NCBI GenBank assembly: GCA_964415885.1
Contig: CAYQCE010000020.1
Location: 1 to 56,942 of the forward strand
Direction: 5' to 3'
Length of the DNA: 56,942 bases
Source of the DNA: CAYQCE01 sp964415885
GTDB taxonomy: Bacteria > Zixibacteria > MSB-5A5 > JAABVY01 > JAHJOQ01
In this document: positions 7,516 to 16,792 of the stretch, in pieces
How positions within the stretch are numbered: position 1 is the stretch's first letter
Layout: every line of letters begins with the position of its first letter
Translations under genes and position numbers: made by a program
Notes under the pieces: model-generated
Databases searched by the model: none
What the model was told of the DNA's origin: nothing
Seen by the model: the letters and a program-made list of their open reading frames with translations, nothing else

Positions 7516-10500
7516 CCGTCTACATTCGACGGCGACTTCGGTCCTCTTTGGAAGTCGATCACTTCTCGTATAGCTGAAGAAAGAGTGCTCAGCTTGAGCG
7601 GCTTCTTGAGGAACATGCTGGCGCCGAGTTCGAGAGCAATCTGGACTCGTTCGCTCTCTGCGAATCCAGACATGATGATAGCTCTCTGATCGGCGTTGGT
7701 TTCGAGAATGCGCCTGTATGTCTCGGTGCCATCGATTCCATCAGGCATTATCATATCGAGCAGCACGAGATCGAATGACTCGGATTGAACCATTTCGACC
7801 GCCGCTTCGCCGCTATCCGCGGTAACCACAGTGTAGTTCAACCTGGTCAGCAGTCGGCTGGTCACTTCTCTTTGAATCTCGTCATCGTCGACAACGAGTA
7901 CTTTCTCGCTGCCACCAGCAAGTTGATCGTGTGTATCCTCGATCTTCGTTTCGCGAGTGGCCGGGAAATAGAGGTTAAAGGTCGTGCCTCTGCCCTCGGT
8001 GGTTTCGAGTTCGATTGCACCGTGATGGTCCTCCACGACCGAGTGCACAACCGATAGCCCGAGGCCGGAACCACGCTTCTTGTCGGTCGACTTCGTTGTG
8101 AAGAACGGATCGAATATCTGAGATTGAATTTCTGAGGGAATTCCGTGCCCGGTGTCGGCTATCGACACCTTTACATATTTACCGTCCGGCAGATTCGAGT
8201 TCAGCAAAAACGAGTCGCAGTTGTAACCCGGCTTGACTAAGTTTTGTGTTTCGATCGAGAGTGTTCCAACATCGTTCATCGCGTCCCGCGCATTGACGAT
8301 GAGATTGGATAGCGCTCGAAAAACCTGTGAGCCGCCGCCCTTGATCCTCAGAAGGCTCGGATCCGGTCGGAACTCCAGCGTGAGAGTATCCGGTGGTGCA
8401 CCGAGTTGAGTTAGCACGTTCCTCATCAGATCGTTCAGGTTGATTATACTCTGGTTATAGTGCCCGCGTCTTCCCAGGGTCAGAAGTTGTTGATTGATCT
8501 CGGTCATCTGCTCCGCAGCTTTCTGTATGTACTCCACATACCGTGCGGCGGAGTGACCCTCCGGCATTTCCTCGCGGATCAGCTCTGGATAAGCGATCAT
8601 CGGCCCCAGTAGATTGTTGAAATCGTGTGCTACCTGTCCTGCGATACGTCCCGCAGTTTCGAGACGCTCCGCCCTGCTCGCAAAATCCTGAAGCTGCTTG
8701 AGCCTCGTAATGTCTCGCCAGATTGTGATATATGAGATCAACTTTCCATCATCATCCAACTCCGGGATGACCGATGAATCATACCATTTTCTGCCTGATC
8801 GAGTCTCCATTTCGAACTGAATCCTTCGTGGTTCCGGACGATGGTCGTTGTCTCCTCCATTAGTCATAAGCGCGAGGATATCATCCGGCATCCCGATCTC
8901 TTCGGGAGTTCGTCCCAGTATGGTGTCCGGTTCCAATTCGAATTCGTTGACGGCGGCAACGTTGGCGTAGATGCACCTTCGGTCGCTGTCGATGCGAACT
9001 ATCATGTCAGTGGAATTCTCGGTCAGGGCCTTGTATTTCTGCTCGCTTTCGGCGAGAGCTTTCTCGGCACGAATTCTATCTGTTACATCTCTGGCATACT
9101 CCACGACTCCGATGACCTTGCCGTTGTCATCGGTCATCGGGTAGTTCGAGAACTCGCACCAGATCAGACGGCCGTCTGACGTTTCGACTCTGCTTAGAGA
9201 CGTCTGCAATCTTCCTGTTTCCATAGCGGTGCGCGCAGAACAGCATTCGCACTCGCGATCGTCACCGAGGAGTATCTCGCTGCATTTGTGACCGACGGGA
9301 TTCTCGCTCAGACCGAAGAGCGCATTTGTCCCAAGATTTGACCGGATAATAGTCTTGTCGGGATCGAGGACATAGATAGCGTCCTGAATCGAGTTAAAAA
9401 CCTCGGCGAGCAGTTTTTCGCTCTCCCAGAGAGCCTGTTCCATTGCCTTGCGGTCGCTTATGTCCTCCACGACGCCTTCGAGCCAGCCGTATTCCGGGAA
9501 CGCCTTTGCCGAGAAACGAACCCACACCACACTGCCATCCTTCTTCCTCACACGGGTCTCGAACCCTCTCACCTCACCGGCGGAGTTGAGCTGTTGGATC
9601 ATGAAGGCTCGGCTCTCCGGATTAAGCCACATCTGGCCGATGACTACACGGTCGACTACCTCTTCGCGCGAATCGAATCCGAACATGAATGCGGCCCGAT
9701 CGTTGCACTCGAGTACACGACCATCGGAGATCGCGGTTCTGAACAGACCGACCTGGGCGTTTTGGAACAGGTTTCTGTACTTATCTTCGCTTTCCTTGAG
9801 AGCTTCCTCGGTGCGCCTTCTCTCGGTAACGTCGCGCAAGAAGTTCAGCGCTGCGGGTTTTCCGTTCCACTCGATTGGCACACCCTCTATCTCCACCCAA
9901 AGCGTCTTACCGTTTTGATCTACTATACGGAATTCGTACACTGGAATGTCTGTATCACCGGAAACACGCCGCCTGTGGTTTCTCGCAACCCTCTCGAGAT
10001 CGTCTGGATGAACAAACTGATGGAATGGGATGTCTTTCAGTTCATCTTCCGAGTATCCGATTATCCTGCTGACGTATGGATTCGCAAACAGGACTCGCTC
10101 GTCGGCGACCACGAGGATACCCTCACCGGCGTTTTCGACAAGTGTTCTGTACTGCTTTTCACTTTCTTTCAGCGCGGCCTGAGCTTCCCTGATCCGGGTG
10201 ATGTCGTGAATCAGCGGCAGATAGTAAAGAGGTGCACCGTCTGAATCTCTGACCAGTCTCACAGCCTGATTCACCCAAACCGAAGATCCGTCCTTGCGCA
10301 CAAGTCTTTTGTCTGCGGAGTACTGCTCAATATCTCCGGATGCCAATGCCGCGAGTCGATCCGACTCCTCAGCTTCATCATCAGTATGCGTCAGATCGAA
10401 CAGCCGCATCTCGCGCAGTTCTTCCGTCGAGTAGCCCGCGATGGCGCAGAATGCGTCATTTACACGAAGAATATTAAAATTGGGGGCTACGATTGCCGCG

Positions 10501-12347
10501 GCGACCGGGGCTTTGTCAAAGGCGTTGCGGAGTTTGCTATCACTTTCCTTGAGGGCAATCTGTGTTTCCTTCTGCTGTGTAAGGTCGTGTCCGAAGATAC
10601 AGATCACGTCGTCGTCACCGAGTTTCAGTTCCATGGATGACGATTCAACCCAAACATCAGAGCCGTCCAATCCTCGGAGCTTCAGTTCCACGGGCTTATT
10701 ATGGGAGCCCGGATTCTGAAGATTGCTCAGCCTTCGCTCTGCGATGGTCCTGAAGTCCGGATGCACCAGATCGCGTATGTCGGTGCCCACTGCCTGGTCC
10801 ACAGTTTCTGCCCTGAGCATCTCGACCATTGCATTGGTCGCAAAGACAATCTGATGGTCTTTGACGATCGCCACCGCTGCCGGCAGAACATCGAATATCT
10901 TTTGTAGCGTCCTCGCATCATGCGTGTCACAGCCGTCTCGGTTGTCTCCTGTATGGCGGACGATCGTTGAAACTAATCCGTCCGGAGCGTCATTGCCGTC
11001 GATCACCCGCGAGATCGACAGGGTTACCTCCAATTCGTCGCCGGAATTGGTGACGAAAACTGATTCAACGAATTCGTTGTCGCCGTCTTCTATCGCGCGT
11101 TTTCTCTTCGCGCGAAACTCGGCTATTCGATCCGGTGTCACGAATAGCGAGAGCGGCTCGCCCTCGATATCACTGCATCTGAATCCAAGCAGCGATTCGG
11201 CGCTTCGATTGATAAACTGGATTTTGCCATCTGCAGTTTCGACGATCACGGGCAGCGACAGCGACTTCGCGATTTCTGCAATTCGCTCCACGTGACGAGT
11301 TCTATTCTTCTCGACGGTTGTATCTCGTACAGCGACAATAGCCCCGATAACCGAGCCGTCTCTATCCTCGAGTCGTTTCAATCGAAGATTTAGACTGCGC
11401 CTGTGGTTTTTGCTCGAGTGTTCGATTTCTATGGCAGCGAGTCCGTCGTCGAGAGCTTTCTTGAATGCCCCGTTAAGCTGCCTCGCTGATTCGACCCCCG
11501 CAAAATTGTCGATATTGCTCGGATCGTCGGGACAGCAGATTGCGAATTCGGGATTCCTGAATACAATCTCACCTTCCGAATCGAGTACCGCAATTCCTTC
11601 AGGGATGCTGTCTATGATTGATCGATAATGGTCGATCGTTCGCTCGAGCTCGTCACGGACAGATTTGAACTCATCGACCTGCATCCGGAGATTCTGGTTG
11701 AGTTCGTGCAGGGCTAGTACTCTAATGACATGCTTCTTGCGACGGGCCGAGAACGAATAGATCGCCAGGATCGCGAGAATCGCGCAAATGACGGAGAGAG
11801 ACACAACAGCGGCTTGCAGATTTAGCATAGTTGCGTCGATCGCTGCTTTGGTGAGACCCTCGAGTCTCTCCGATCTCAGTGCGATGTCGGAATGCAACAG
11901 CGCGACCAGATTACTGATCGCTTCGCTGTTCCGTTGAGCTTCGGGTGTTGTGTCTGCCGCCGCTGAAGCGGATGCAGTGACCGAGAGAAGATCATCGACA
12001 GACTTTCGTACTGAGAGGACTTGAAATGCCGTCTCACGCGAGCCGTCATTGGATATGTTTTGTTCACCCGCCTGGAGGTCTCTCAAAATCGAATGGGTAA
12101 GCGAGTCGAGCAATTCCGCGTTATGCCGCATAACTGCGGGATTATTCAGCAGCCGTGCGGGAAGTGATGTTGCCGCCCTGATATCTCGAACTGTCTCCAG
12201 ACGCGGTTCGAGATCTGTTTCGAGGAACTTGAACTGGCTGAACGCGTGCAATGCCATCGCACCAACAGCAGCCACGACTACGACGAGCGAGATATACTTC
12301 CGCAGAGCGGGCTGGCGAAACTCGGATGCGTTGGTGATGCTGCTCAT
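7512..12347 (-). CDS. Hybrid sensor histidine kinase with eight PAS domains and a C-terminal receiver
   Basis: A 1611-residue membrane kinase. Two membrane segments (about residues 18-36 and 179-200) flank a periplasmic helical region of roughly 140 residues. Eight PAS domains follow, beginning near 243, 360, 485, 605, 733, 858, 982 and 1105. PAS 7 carries a cysteine cluster (C1022, C1033, C1035, C1036). Next comes a HisKA domain with the phospho-acceptor H1241 in QVAHDFNNLL, an ATPase domain (N-box NLIVNARDAM, G1 DTGHGIP, G2 GSGLGLS) and a receiver with DDD near 1487, phospho-acceptor D1531 and K1581/1582. A GAGGAT ribosome site precedes the ATG. No separate response regulator lies beside it, so its output partner is elsewhere. 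Signal and target are unknown. Confidence 0.93.
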   Translation of the reverse strand: MSSITNASEFRQPALRKYISLVVVVAAVGAMALHAFSQFKFLETDLEPRLETVRDIRAATSLPARLLNNPAVMRHNAELLDSLTHSILRDLQAGEQNISNDGSRETAFQVLSVRKSVDDLLSVTASASAAADTTPEAQRNSEAISNLVALLHSDIALRSERLEGLTKAAIDATMLNLQAAVVSLSVICAILAILAIYSFSARRKKHVIRVLALHELNQNLRMQVDEFKSVRDELERTIDHYRSIIDSIPEGIAVLDSEGEIVFRNPEFAICCPDDPSNIDNFAGVESARQLNGAFKKALDDGLAAIEIEHSSKNHRRSLNLRLKRLEDRDGSVIGAIVAVRDTTVEKNRTRHVERIAEIAKSLSLPVIVETADGKIQFINRSAESLLGFRCSDIEGEPLSLFVTPDRIAEFRAKRKRAIEDGDNEFVESVFVTNSGDELEVTLSISRVIDGNDAPDGLVSTIVRHTGDNRDGCDTHDARTLQKIFDVLPAAVAIVKDHQIVFATNAMVEMLRAETVDQAVGTDIRDLVHPDFRTIAERRLSNLQNPGSHNKPVELKLRGLDGSDVWVESSSMELKLGDDDVICIFGHDLTQQKETQIALKESDSKLRNAFDKAPVAAAIVAPNFNILRVNDAFCAIAGYSTEELREMRLFDLTHTDDEAEESDRLAALASGDIEQYSADKRLVRKDGSSVWVNQAVRLVRDSDGAPLYYLPLIHDITRIREAQAALKESEKQYRTLVENAGEGILVVADERVLFANPYVSRIIGYSEDELKDIPFHQFVHPDDLERVARNHRRRVSGDTDIPVYEFRIVDQNGKTLWVEIEGVPIEWNGKPAALNFLRDVTERRRTEEALKESEDKYRNLFQNAQVGLFRTAISDGRVLECNDRAAFMFGFDSREEVVDRVVIGQMWLNPESRAFMIQQLNSAGEVRGFETRVRKKDGSVVWVRFSAKAFPEYGWLEGVVEDISDRKAMEQALWESEKLLAEVFNSIQDAIYVLDPDKTIIRSNLGTNALFGLSENPVGHKCSEILLGDDRECECCSARTAMETGRLQTSLSRVETSDGRLIWCEFSNYPMTDDNGKVIGVVEYARDVTDRIRAEKALAESEQKYKALTENSTDMIVRIDSDRRCIYANVAAVNEFELEPDTILGRTPEEIGMPDDILALMTNGGDNDHRPEPRRIQFEMETRSGRKWYDSSVIPELDDDGKLISYITIWRDITRLKQLQDFASRAERLETAGRIAGQVAHDFNNLLGPMIAYPELIREEMPEGHSAARYVEYIQKAAEQMTEINQQLLTLGRRGHYNQSIINLNDLMRNVLTQLGAPPDTLTLEFRPDPSLLRIKGGGSQVFRALSNLIVNARDAMNDVGTLSIETQNLVKPGYNCDSFLLNSNLPDGKYVKVSIADTGHGIPSEIQSQIFDPFFTTKSTDKKRGSGLGLSVVHSVVEDHHGAIELETTEGRGTTFNLYFPATRETKIEDTHDQLAGGSEKVLVVDDDEIQREVTSRLLTRLNYTVVTADSGEAAVEMVQSESFDLVLLDMIMPDGIDGTETYRRILETNADQRAIIMSGFAESERVQIALELGASMFLKKPLKLSTLSSAIREVIDFQRGPKSPSNVDG

Positions 12348-12691
12348 CTTATCCTCTAACAGAAGCTGTCACTCCGAACAGAATGAAACATGCATATGAG
12401 AACGGAACCCGGACTTGGTACGGTTGGTAGCTCGAATCTGAAAGTACAGTTGAGATACCACCTTTGATCTGCCCATGCCTATCACAATGCTATTTAAAGG
12501 TTTCGGTTGAATCGCCCATAATGTTTAGACCAATGGACAGAGTACGCTGTCGAAAGTTGACGATTGCGGGGCACTCACCTGAACGCCGTTAGCGTGTAGT
12601 TCTATTAGGCTCCACGGATTTTCTCGCATAAAGTAACTCGCCGCATGTCGAATCGGACTGATGAAGCAGCGGAATGTGCTTCCCGGGAGGA
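12348..12691. other. Gene-free stretch between divergent kinase and wzz genes
   Basis: I see no supported gene here. The region must hold the promoter of the leftward kinase gene, but no convincing -35/-10 pair stood out. The wzz regulatory sites begin at 12692. Confidence 0.5.
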
Positions 12692-12706
12692 TGGAAAATA
12701 TTTCCA
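12692..12706. promoter_or_regulatory. Palindrome, candidate enhancer-binding-protein site upstream of wzz
   Basis: TGGAAAATATTTCCA has perfect 6-base arms (TGGAAA / TTTCCA) around a 3-base centre. It lies about 65-75 bases upstream of the sigma-54 promoter, where NtrC-family activators bind. The activator is not identified. Confidence 0.4.
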
Positions 12707-12768
12707 GGCGAGACGCTCTCGCTCTGAGCTCGACATTGGCCTGCAATGACTTAGGCGACTGAGACCAG

Positions 12769-12784
12769 TGGCACGGTCTTTGCA
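12769..12784 (+). promoter_or_regulatory. Sigma-54 (-24/-12) promoter of wzz
   Basis: TGGCACGGTCTTTGCA matches the consensus TGGCACG-N4-TTGCW at every fixed position, with GG at 12770-12771 and GC at 12782-12783 at the right spacing. The predicted start is near 12795, just before the GGGAGGA ribosome site of wzz. rpoN itself is in this window at 24547. Confidence 0.85.
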
Positions 12785-12807
12785 TAAACGATGGACGGGA
12801 GGACTAT

Positions 12808-13890
12808 ATGACTACAAGCTTGCGCTATATTCGACAGTCTCCGAAGCAAAGATCGACACTGCTCGATAACATACTCGGAGCCCTGAGAGAGAAACGTCGA
12901 GTAATCTATATATCAGTCGGAGCCGTGTTTCTACTCGCGACTGCCTATTATTTTCTTCAGCCGAATCAATATGTCGCAACTGCACGTGTTCTGCCGAATT
13001 CCTCCCAGAGCGGAGTTAATCCAAGCGCTATGGTCAACGCGGCACTGAAAGGCTCCGCTCTCTCCGGGCTGTTGCCGTCGGGGTCCGGTAGTGAATCCGA
13101 TATCTATGTGGAAATACTGAGGCGAAGTCCTGTTCTGGATGACGTACTCACTCATCTATACAACACCGACAACTATGCGAATCAATCGCTTTACGAGATC
13201 TGGGGCTTAGATCGGGAGGATTTGGCCCGTCGAAAGCTCCTCGCGAGTTTGAACACTGGCCAGGATTCCAAAACGGGTGTAATCAAGGTGTCTGTTTCGG
13301 GTACCGATCCGTCCCTCTCTGCTGAGGTAGCTAACCAGTTCGTCCGCGCGATCGACTATTTCAAACAGCGCATCGACCGGGAACGCGCTGCGGATGTGAG
13401 CGCGTATCTGGCTCGCAAGCTCGAGAAACAGAAGAGTGAGCTCAGGATTGCCGAAGAGAGAAAGGCATCCTTCCTCGACAGCAATATGAACTATCTTTCC
13501 GCCGATGATCCCGAGCTGCTGCTGGAGCTGGAGCGTCATGAACGCGAGTTGATCTTCCAGAAGCAGCTTCTTATGAGTCTAATGCAGTTTAAGGCCACCA
13601 CCGACATGGAATCCGAGAAGGAGATACCGAGGCTTTCTGTGCTCGAGTGGGCGGAGACGCCTCGCATGAAGGCGGGTCCGCAGCGGATGAAGTCCATTCT
13701 GATGACCACGATTCTCGGTCTGGTGTTCGTCGTGGGCCTGATTAGCCTGAAAGAGACCTACAAATGGCACTTCCCACAGCAGACAAGATCTGAGATTGAG
13801 GATTCATATCTGACAATCAAATCGGATTTTCGGGGAATAGTGAATCGTATCAGGTCGCGAGTCGATTCTCCGGAGGAGATGTTGAAATAG
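12808..13890 (+). CDS. wzz: Wzz/GumC-type polysaccharide chain-length determinant
   Basis: A 360-residue inner-membrane protein of the polysaccharide co-polymerase family, which sets chain length of O-antigen or exopolysaccharide. TM1 (VIYISVGAVFLLATAYYFL) is near residues 31-49 and is followed by the family's QPNQYVATARVLPN strand. A long periplasmic helical region follows (residues 180-270, rich in E, K, R and L). TM2 (ILMTTILGLVFVVGLISL) is near 297-314, preceded by a proline-containing AETPRM segment as in Wzz proteins. There is no fused tyrosine-kinase domain, and the cytoplasmic tail is about 45 residues. GGGAGGA sits 6 bases before the ATG. Expression is predicted to need sigma-54 and an activator. 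Confidence 0.85.
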   Translation: MTTSLRYIRQSPKQRSTLLDNILGALREKRRVIYISVGAVFLLATAYYFLQPNQYVATARVLPNSSQSGVNPSAMVNAALKGSALSGLLPSGSGSESDIYVEILRRSPVLDDVLTHLYNTDNYANQSLYEIWGLDREDLARRKLLASLNTGQDSKTGVIKVSVSGTDPSLSAEVANQFVRAIDYFKQRIDRERAADVSAYLARKLEKQKSELRIAEERKASFLDSNMNYLSADDPELLLELERHERELIFQKQLLMSLMQFKATTDMESEKEIPRLSVLEWAETPRMKAGPQRMKSILMTTILGLVFVVGLISLKETYKWHFPQQTRSEIEDSYLTIKSDFRGIVNRIRSRVDSPEEMLK

Positions 13891-13932
13891 CGAAAGCCAT
13901 CGCTGTAACAATTGTCACGTCTCAGATCAGTC

Positions 13933-15093
13933 TCAGTGCGTGTATCTGAATTCCACACGCGGTCGGACAGATGGTTCGGCAACCTCTCTAGAGAAGAACT
14001 TGATGCGCTCGCCGGATGGGCTTCCAGTATACTCTGATCTATAGTCGGAATCGAGGATGAGCATGAGCCCGTTCTCAATGCCTGTGCTGTCCCTGTAATA
14101 GTCGAGAAGATCGAATTCCGTGGTGAATCGGTCTCTCACACTCCCGGTAACCAGAATCGTGTCGGCCGTTTCGGGTAAATTCGCGAACGTGATCGTTCCT
14201 TCGGACCACGACTCGACGACTCTGATTGCACGGACGGTCTTCGGATTATATGCCACCTCTGCGGCTCTGCTCGAGCTGCGGCTGAGCACGAGCCTGGCCG
14301 ATTCGATCTGGTCGATAGTTATGAATCCGGGAATTGAAGGAAGCGAAATGAATACTCTGAATCTCTCTGTCTGGTGTTGTTCGTCGTTCAGGAAGTAGAG
14401 GTCGAGTTCACCGACGAACCCGTAATTCTCCTCGCTCAACTCCGGTTCGATAGAGGACAGCTTCACGGTGGCGTCATCGTTGAGTTGAATCCCCGATGTA
14501 ATTGTGCGAGTCAGGGTAATATCGATCTCCTGTTCGGATGAGAGCACGTAGACGGTATCCATAACATCGTGATATCCCGGACCGGCATCGGTACAGGTCA
14601 GCACCTGCTCACCAACGGGTGCGTTGTCGATCTCGAATCTGCCGTTCTGGTCGGTCACATCAGACATTTCACCGATCTGTACTTTAGTTGCTCCGACAAC
14701 ACCGTAGTAGGGATGAGAGACCGTGCCGGTCACGACAGCGTCCGAGATTGAGAGCCGCATTGCAACGCTCGCGGCTGTCGAGCCGGAGATTTCGATGTCA
14801 GCCTCGTACAGAGCATAATCTTCGCGAGCGGCCTGGATAGTGTACATACCCTCCGGGATGCTGTCGATCGAAAAGAGCCCATCATCGCCCGTTGTGTCCA
14901 CCATGTCATCGACGGTTACAACTACTCCCGGAATTGTCACCGCCGTTCCCGCAAGGAATGCCTTCCCGGTCAGACTGCCGTACTCAATCACCGGAGGCTG
15001 AATTACCGGTTCGACATCATCTCCGCAAGCGACTATCAGCGAAAAGAGGATCACAAGCGTGAAAAACAGATACCTCATGGTCGACACCTTCAA
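13933..15093 (-). CDS. Lipoprotein with two carboxypeptidase-regulatory-like domains and a DNRLRE/CBM-like domain
   Basis: A surface lipoprotein. The signal MRYLFFTLVILFSLIVAC ends in a lipobox. Two beta-sandwich repeats of the CarboxypepD_reg type follow (GSLTGKAFLAGTA... and GTVSHPYYGVVGA..., each with D-G/N-G-x-F-x-I-D). The last 200 residues contain DDATVKLSSI, E-SW-SEGTITFANLP and a terminal RPRVEFRY. That is the pattern of DNRLRE domains, related to carbohydrate-binding modules. The start is taken as TTG at 15093 because AAGGAG lies 6 bases upstream; an in-frame ATG at 15120 has no such site, and ATG 15078 is also possible. It is convergent with wzz. A role in binding extracellular polysaccharide is inferred. 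Confidence 0.75.
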   Translation of the reverse strand: MKVSTMRYLFFTLVILFSLIVACGDDVEPVIQPPVIEYGSLTGKAFLAGTAVTIPGVVVTVDDMVDTTGDDGLFSIDSIPEGMYTIQAAREDYALYEADIEISGSTAASVAMRLSISDAVVTGTVSHPYYGVVGATKVQIGEMSDVTDQNGRFEIDNAPVGEQVLTCTDAGPGYHDVMDTVYVLSSEQEIDITLTRTITSGIQLNDDATVKLSSIEPELSEENYGFVGELDLYFLNDEQHQTERFRVFISLPSIPGFITIDQIESARLVLSRSSSRAAEVAYNPKTVRAIRVVESWSEGTITFANLPETADTILVTGSVRDRFTTEFDLLDYYRDSTGIENGLMLILDSDYRSEYTGSPSGERIKFFSREVAEPSVRPRVEFRYTH

Positions 15094-15214
15094 GCCACAC
15101 TCCTTTCTCAAGTGTTCCATAGGATTAAACGCACGGGTATGGTCTTTGTTCTATGATCAGAGTGCGTTTGGGCGGGCGCTGACGCCCGCCTTCTTAGCGG
15201 AATTGCATCAGTCT

Positions 15215-16744
15215 TCAGCCAACGAGAACGGGCATTCCCATCGCAGGCCAGACGAACTTCACGAAGAACCCGAGAACTGCCATGAGAATTATGGACGCCG
15301 GAATTCCCGTCACGAAGAACTCTCCGCTGCTGAATTGCTTTGACTCGTATGCGATGGCATTGGGTGCCGCACCAACCAACAGCAGGAAGGGCATTCCAGC
15401 TACAACAAGTGCGGAGAATATTACAACTTCGGGTGCGACTCCGAGATAGGGTGCCAGCCGAAGCGCTACGGGCATCGAGATGGCTATGGCGGCAACGTTC
15501 ATGATGAAATTGGTCATCAGAAGTACGAACAGCGCCATTCCCATCACGAATATGAACCAGCCGAAATCCTGCAGGAGACCGAGCCATGAAACAGCCAGCC
15601 AGTCAGCCGCGCCGGTATCCCAGAGGCAGAAGCCGATGCTCATTGCGCCGCCGAAGAGCAGGATGATATTCCAGGGGATCTCTTCGAGGTCTTTGATTGT
15701 GAGTATCCTGAGCAGGAAAAAGAGAACCGTGGTTACCAGTATGATACCGCTCTTGTTAATATCCCCCAGTGCCGGTACGAATGAACGCGAGCTCATGAGA
15801 GCGATCGCGGCAAAGGTGATGACGAGAGTGATAATCTCGGTGCGGCTGATCGGCCCGATGTGCTCATACAGCAGGCTAACTCTCTCTCTCAAGCCCGGGA
15901 TTGTCTTTTTCTCCGGCTTGTAAACAACCATGAAAAAGGCCCACAGAATGAATGTCATTACTACGCCTACCGGTGCCATGTAATACGACAGCTCGAAGAA
16001 CGCAATCTCGCGGCCTATGATCTCGCGGAAGAATCCTATCGCGACTGCTGCGCGCGCTGCTCCGAGAAGTGTGATGATTGAACCGGCCCCGGCCACGAAA
16101 GCCATGCCCATGAATAGTCCCTTGCCGAATTTCGTGGGCTTCTCATCATCGGTATAGAGGGCGTAGATTGCCAGAAGAAGAGGATAGACCGCCGCGGCCA
16201 CGGCAGTGTGCGCCATTATCAGTGTCAGAGCGGAGGTCATAACGAAACAGCCGAGATAGATCATGCTCGTTCGTTCGCCGACGACAAGCAGCATCCGATA
16301 CGCCATCCGCTTAGTCAGCCCGGTTTTTGCGAATGTCATCCCGATTACTATGGAACCAATAATGAACCAAACCGAGGGATCCATGAAATCCCCGAATGCA
16401 TCCGTTGCCGGTCTGATCAGAAAGAGCACCTGGATTACGGCGATCGTGATGCCGGTCACACCGATTGGTACCACCTCAAAAACCCACCATATCGCGGCCA
16501 GCATGAACAACGCAAGTGCGGCCTTGCCCTCGTGAGTCAACGCAAATTGCTTTCCGTTTGGGTCGACCGCATCATCGAAGGGTGGAGAAAAATAGATTGC
16601 CGCGAAGAACGCGACGCCGAGAAGGATAAACGCTAACCTCTTGTAATCGACTTTTCTTTTCGACGGCCCGATGTGGATTTCGGCAGGTTTCGGCGGAAGG
16701 CCGCCGGTCGGTGCCCCACCCTTGTCATTCACATTCAGTTTCAT
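15215..16744 (-). CDS. SLC13/DASS family sodium:anion symporter
   Basis: A 509-residue transporter with about 11-12 membrane segments. The family covers sodium-coupled uptake of dicarboxylates, citrate or sulfate. Typical features are an N-terminal AIWWVFEVVPIGVTGI segment, the first hairpin DFMDPSVWFIIGSIVIGMTFAKTGL, a GSIITLLGAARAAVAIGF stretch, and a C-terminal VGAAPNAIAYESKQFSSGEFFVTG, which matches the DASS S-N-T-like substrate loop (here A-P-N-A). An AGGAT ribosome site precedes the ATG. The gene lies 48 bases downstream of a CBS-domain gene on the same strand and is probably co-transcribed. The exact substrate cannot be read from sequence alone. Confidence 0.9.
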   Translation of the reverse strand: MKLNVNDKGGAPTGGLPPKPAEIHIGPSKRKVDYKRLAFILLGVAFFAAIYFSPPFDDAVDPNGKQFALTHEGKAALALFMLAAIWWVFEVVPIGVTGITIAVIQVLFLIRPATDAFGDFMDPSVWFIIGSIVIGMTFAKTGLTKRMAYRMLLVVGERTSMIYLGCFVMTSALTLIMAHTAVAAAVYPLLLAIYALYTDDEKPTKFGKGLFMGMAFVAGAGSIITLLGAARAAVAIGFFREIIGREIAFFELSYYMAPVGVVMTFILWAFFMVVYKPEKKTIPGLRERVSLLYEHIGPISRTEIITLVITFAAIALMSSRSFVPALGDINKSGIILVTTVLFFLLRILTIKDLEEIPWNIILLFGGAMSIGFCLWDTGAADWLAVSWLGLLQDFGWFIFVMGMALFVLLMTNFIMNVAAIAISMPVALRLAPYLGVAPEVVIFSALVVAGMPFLLLVGAAPNAIAYESKQFSSGEFFVTGIPASIILMAVLGFFVKFVWPAMGMPVLVG

Positions 16745-16792
16745 TGATTATCCTGTGCTGGCAAGGTTTCTTGGTTGTCATTTTGGGTTGTC

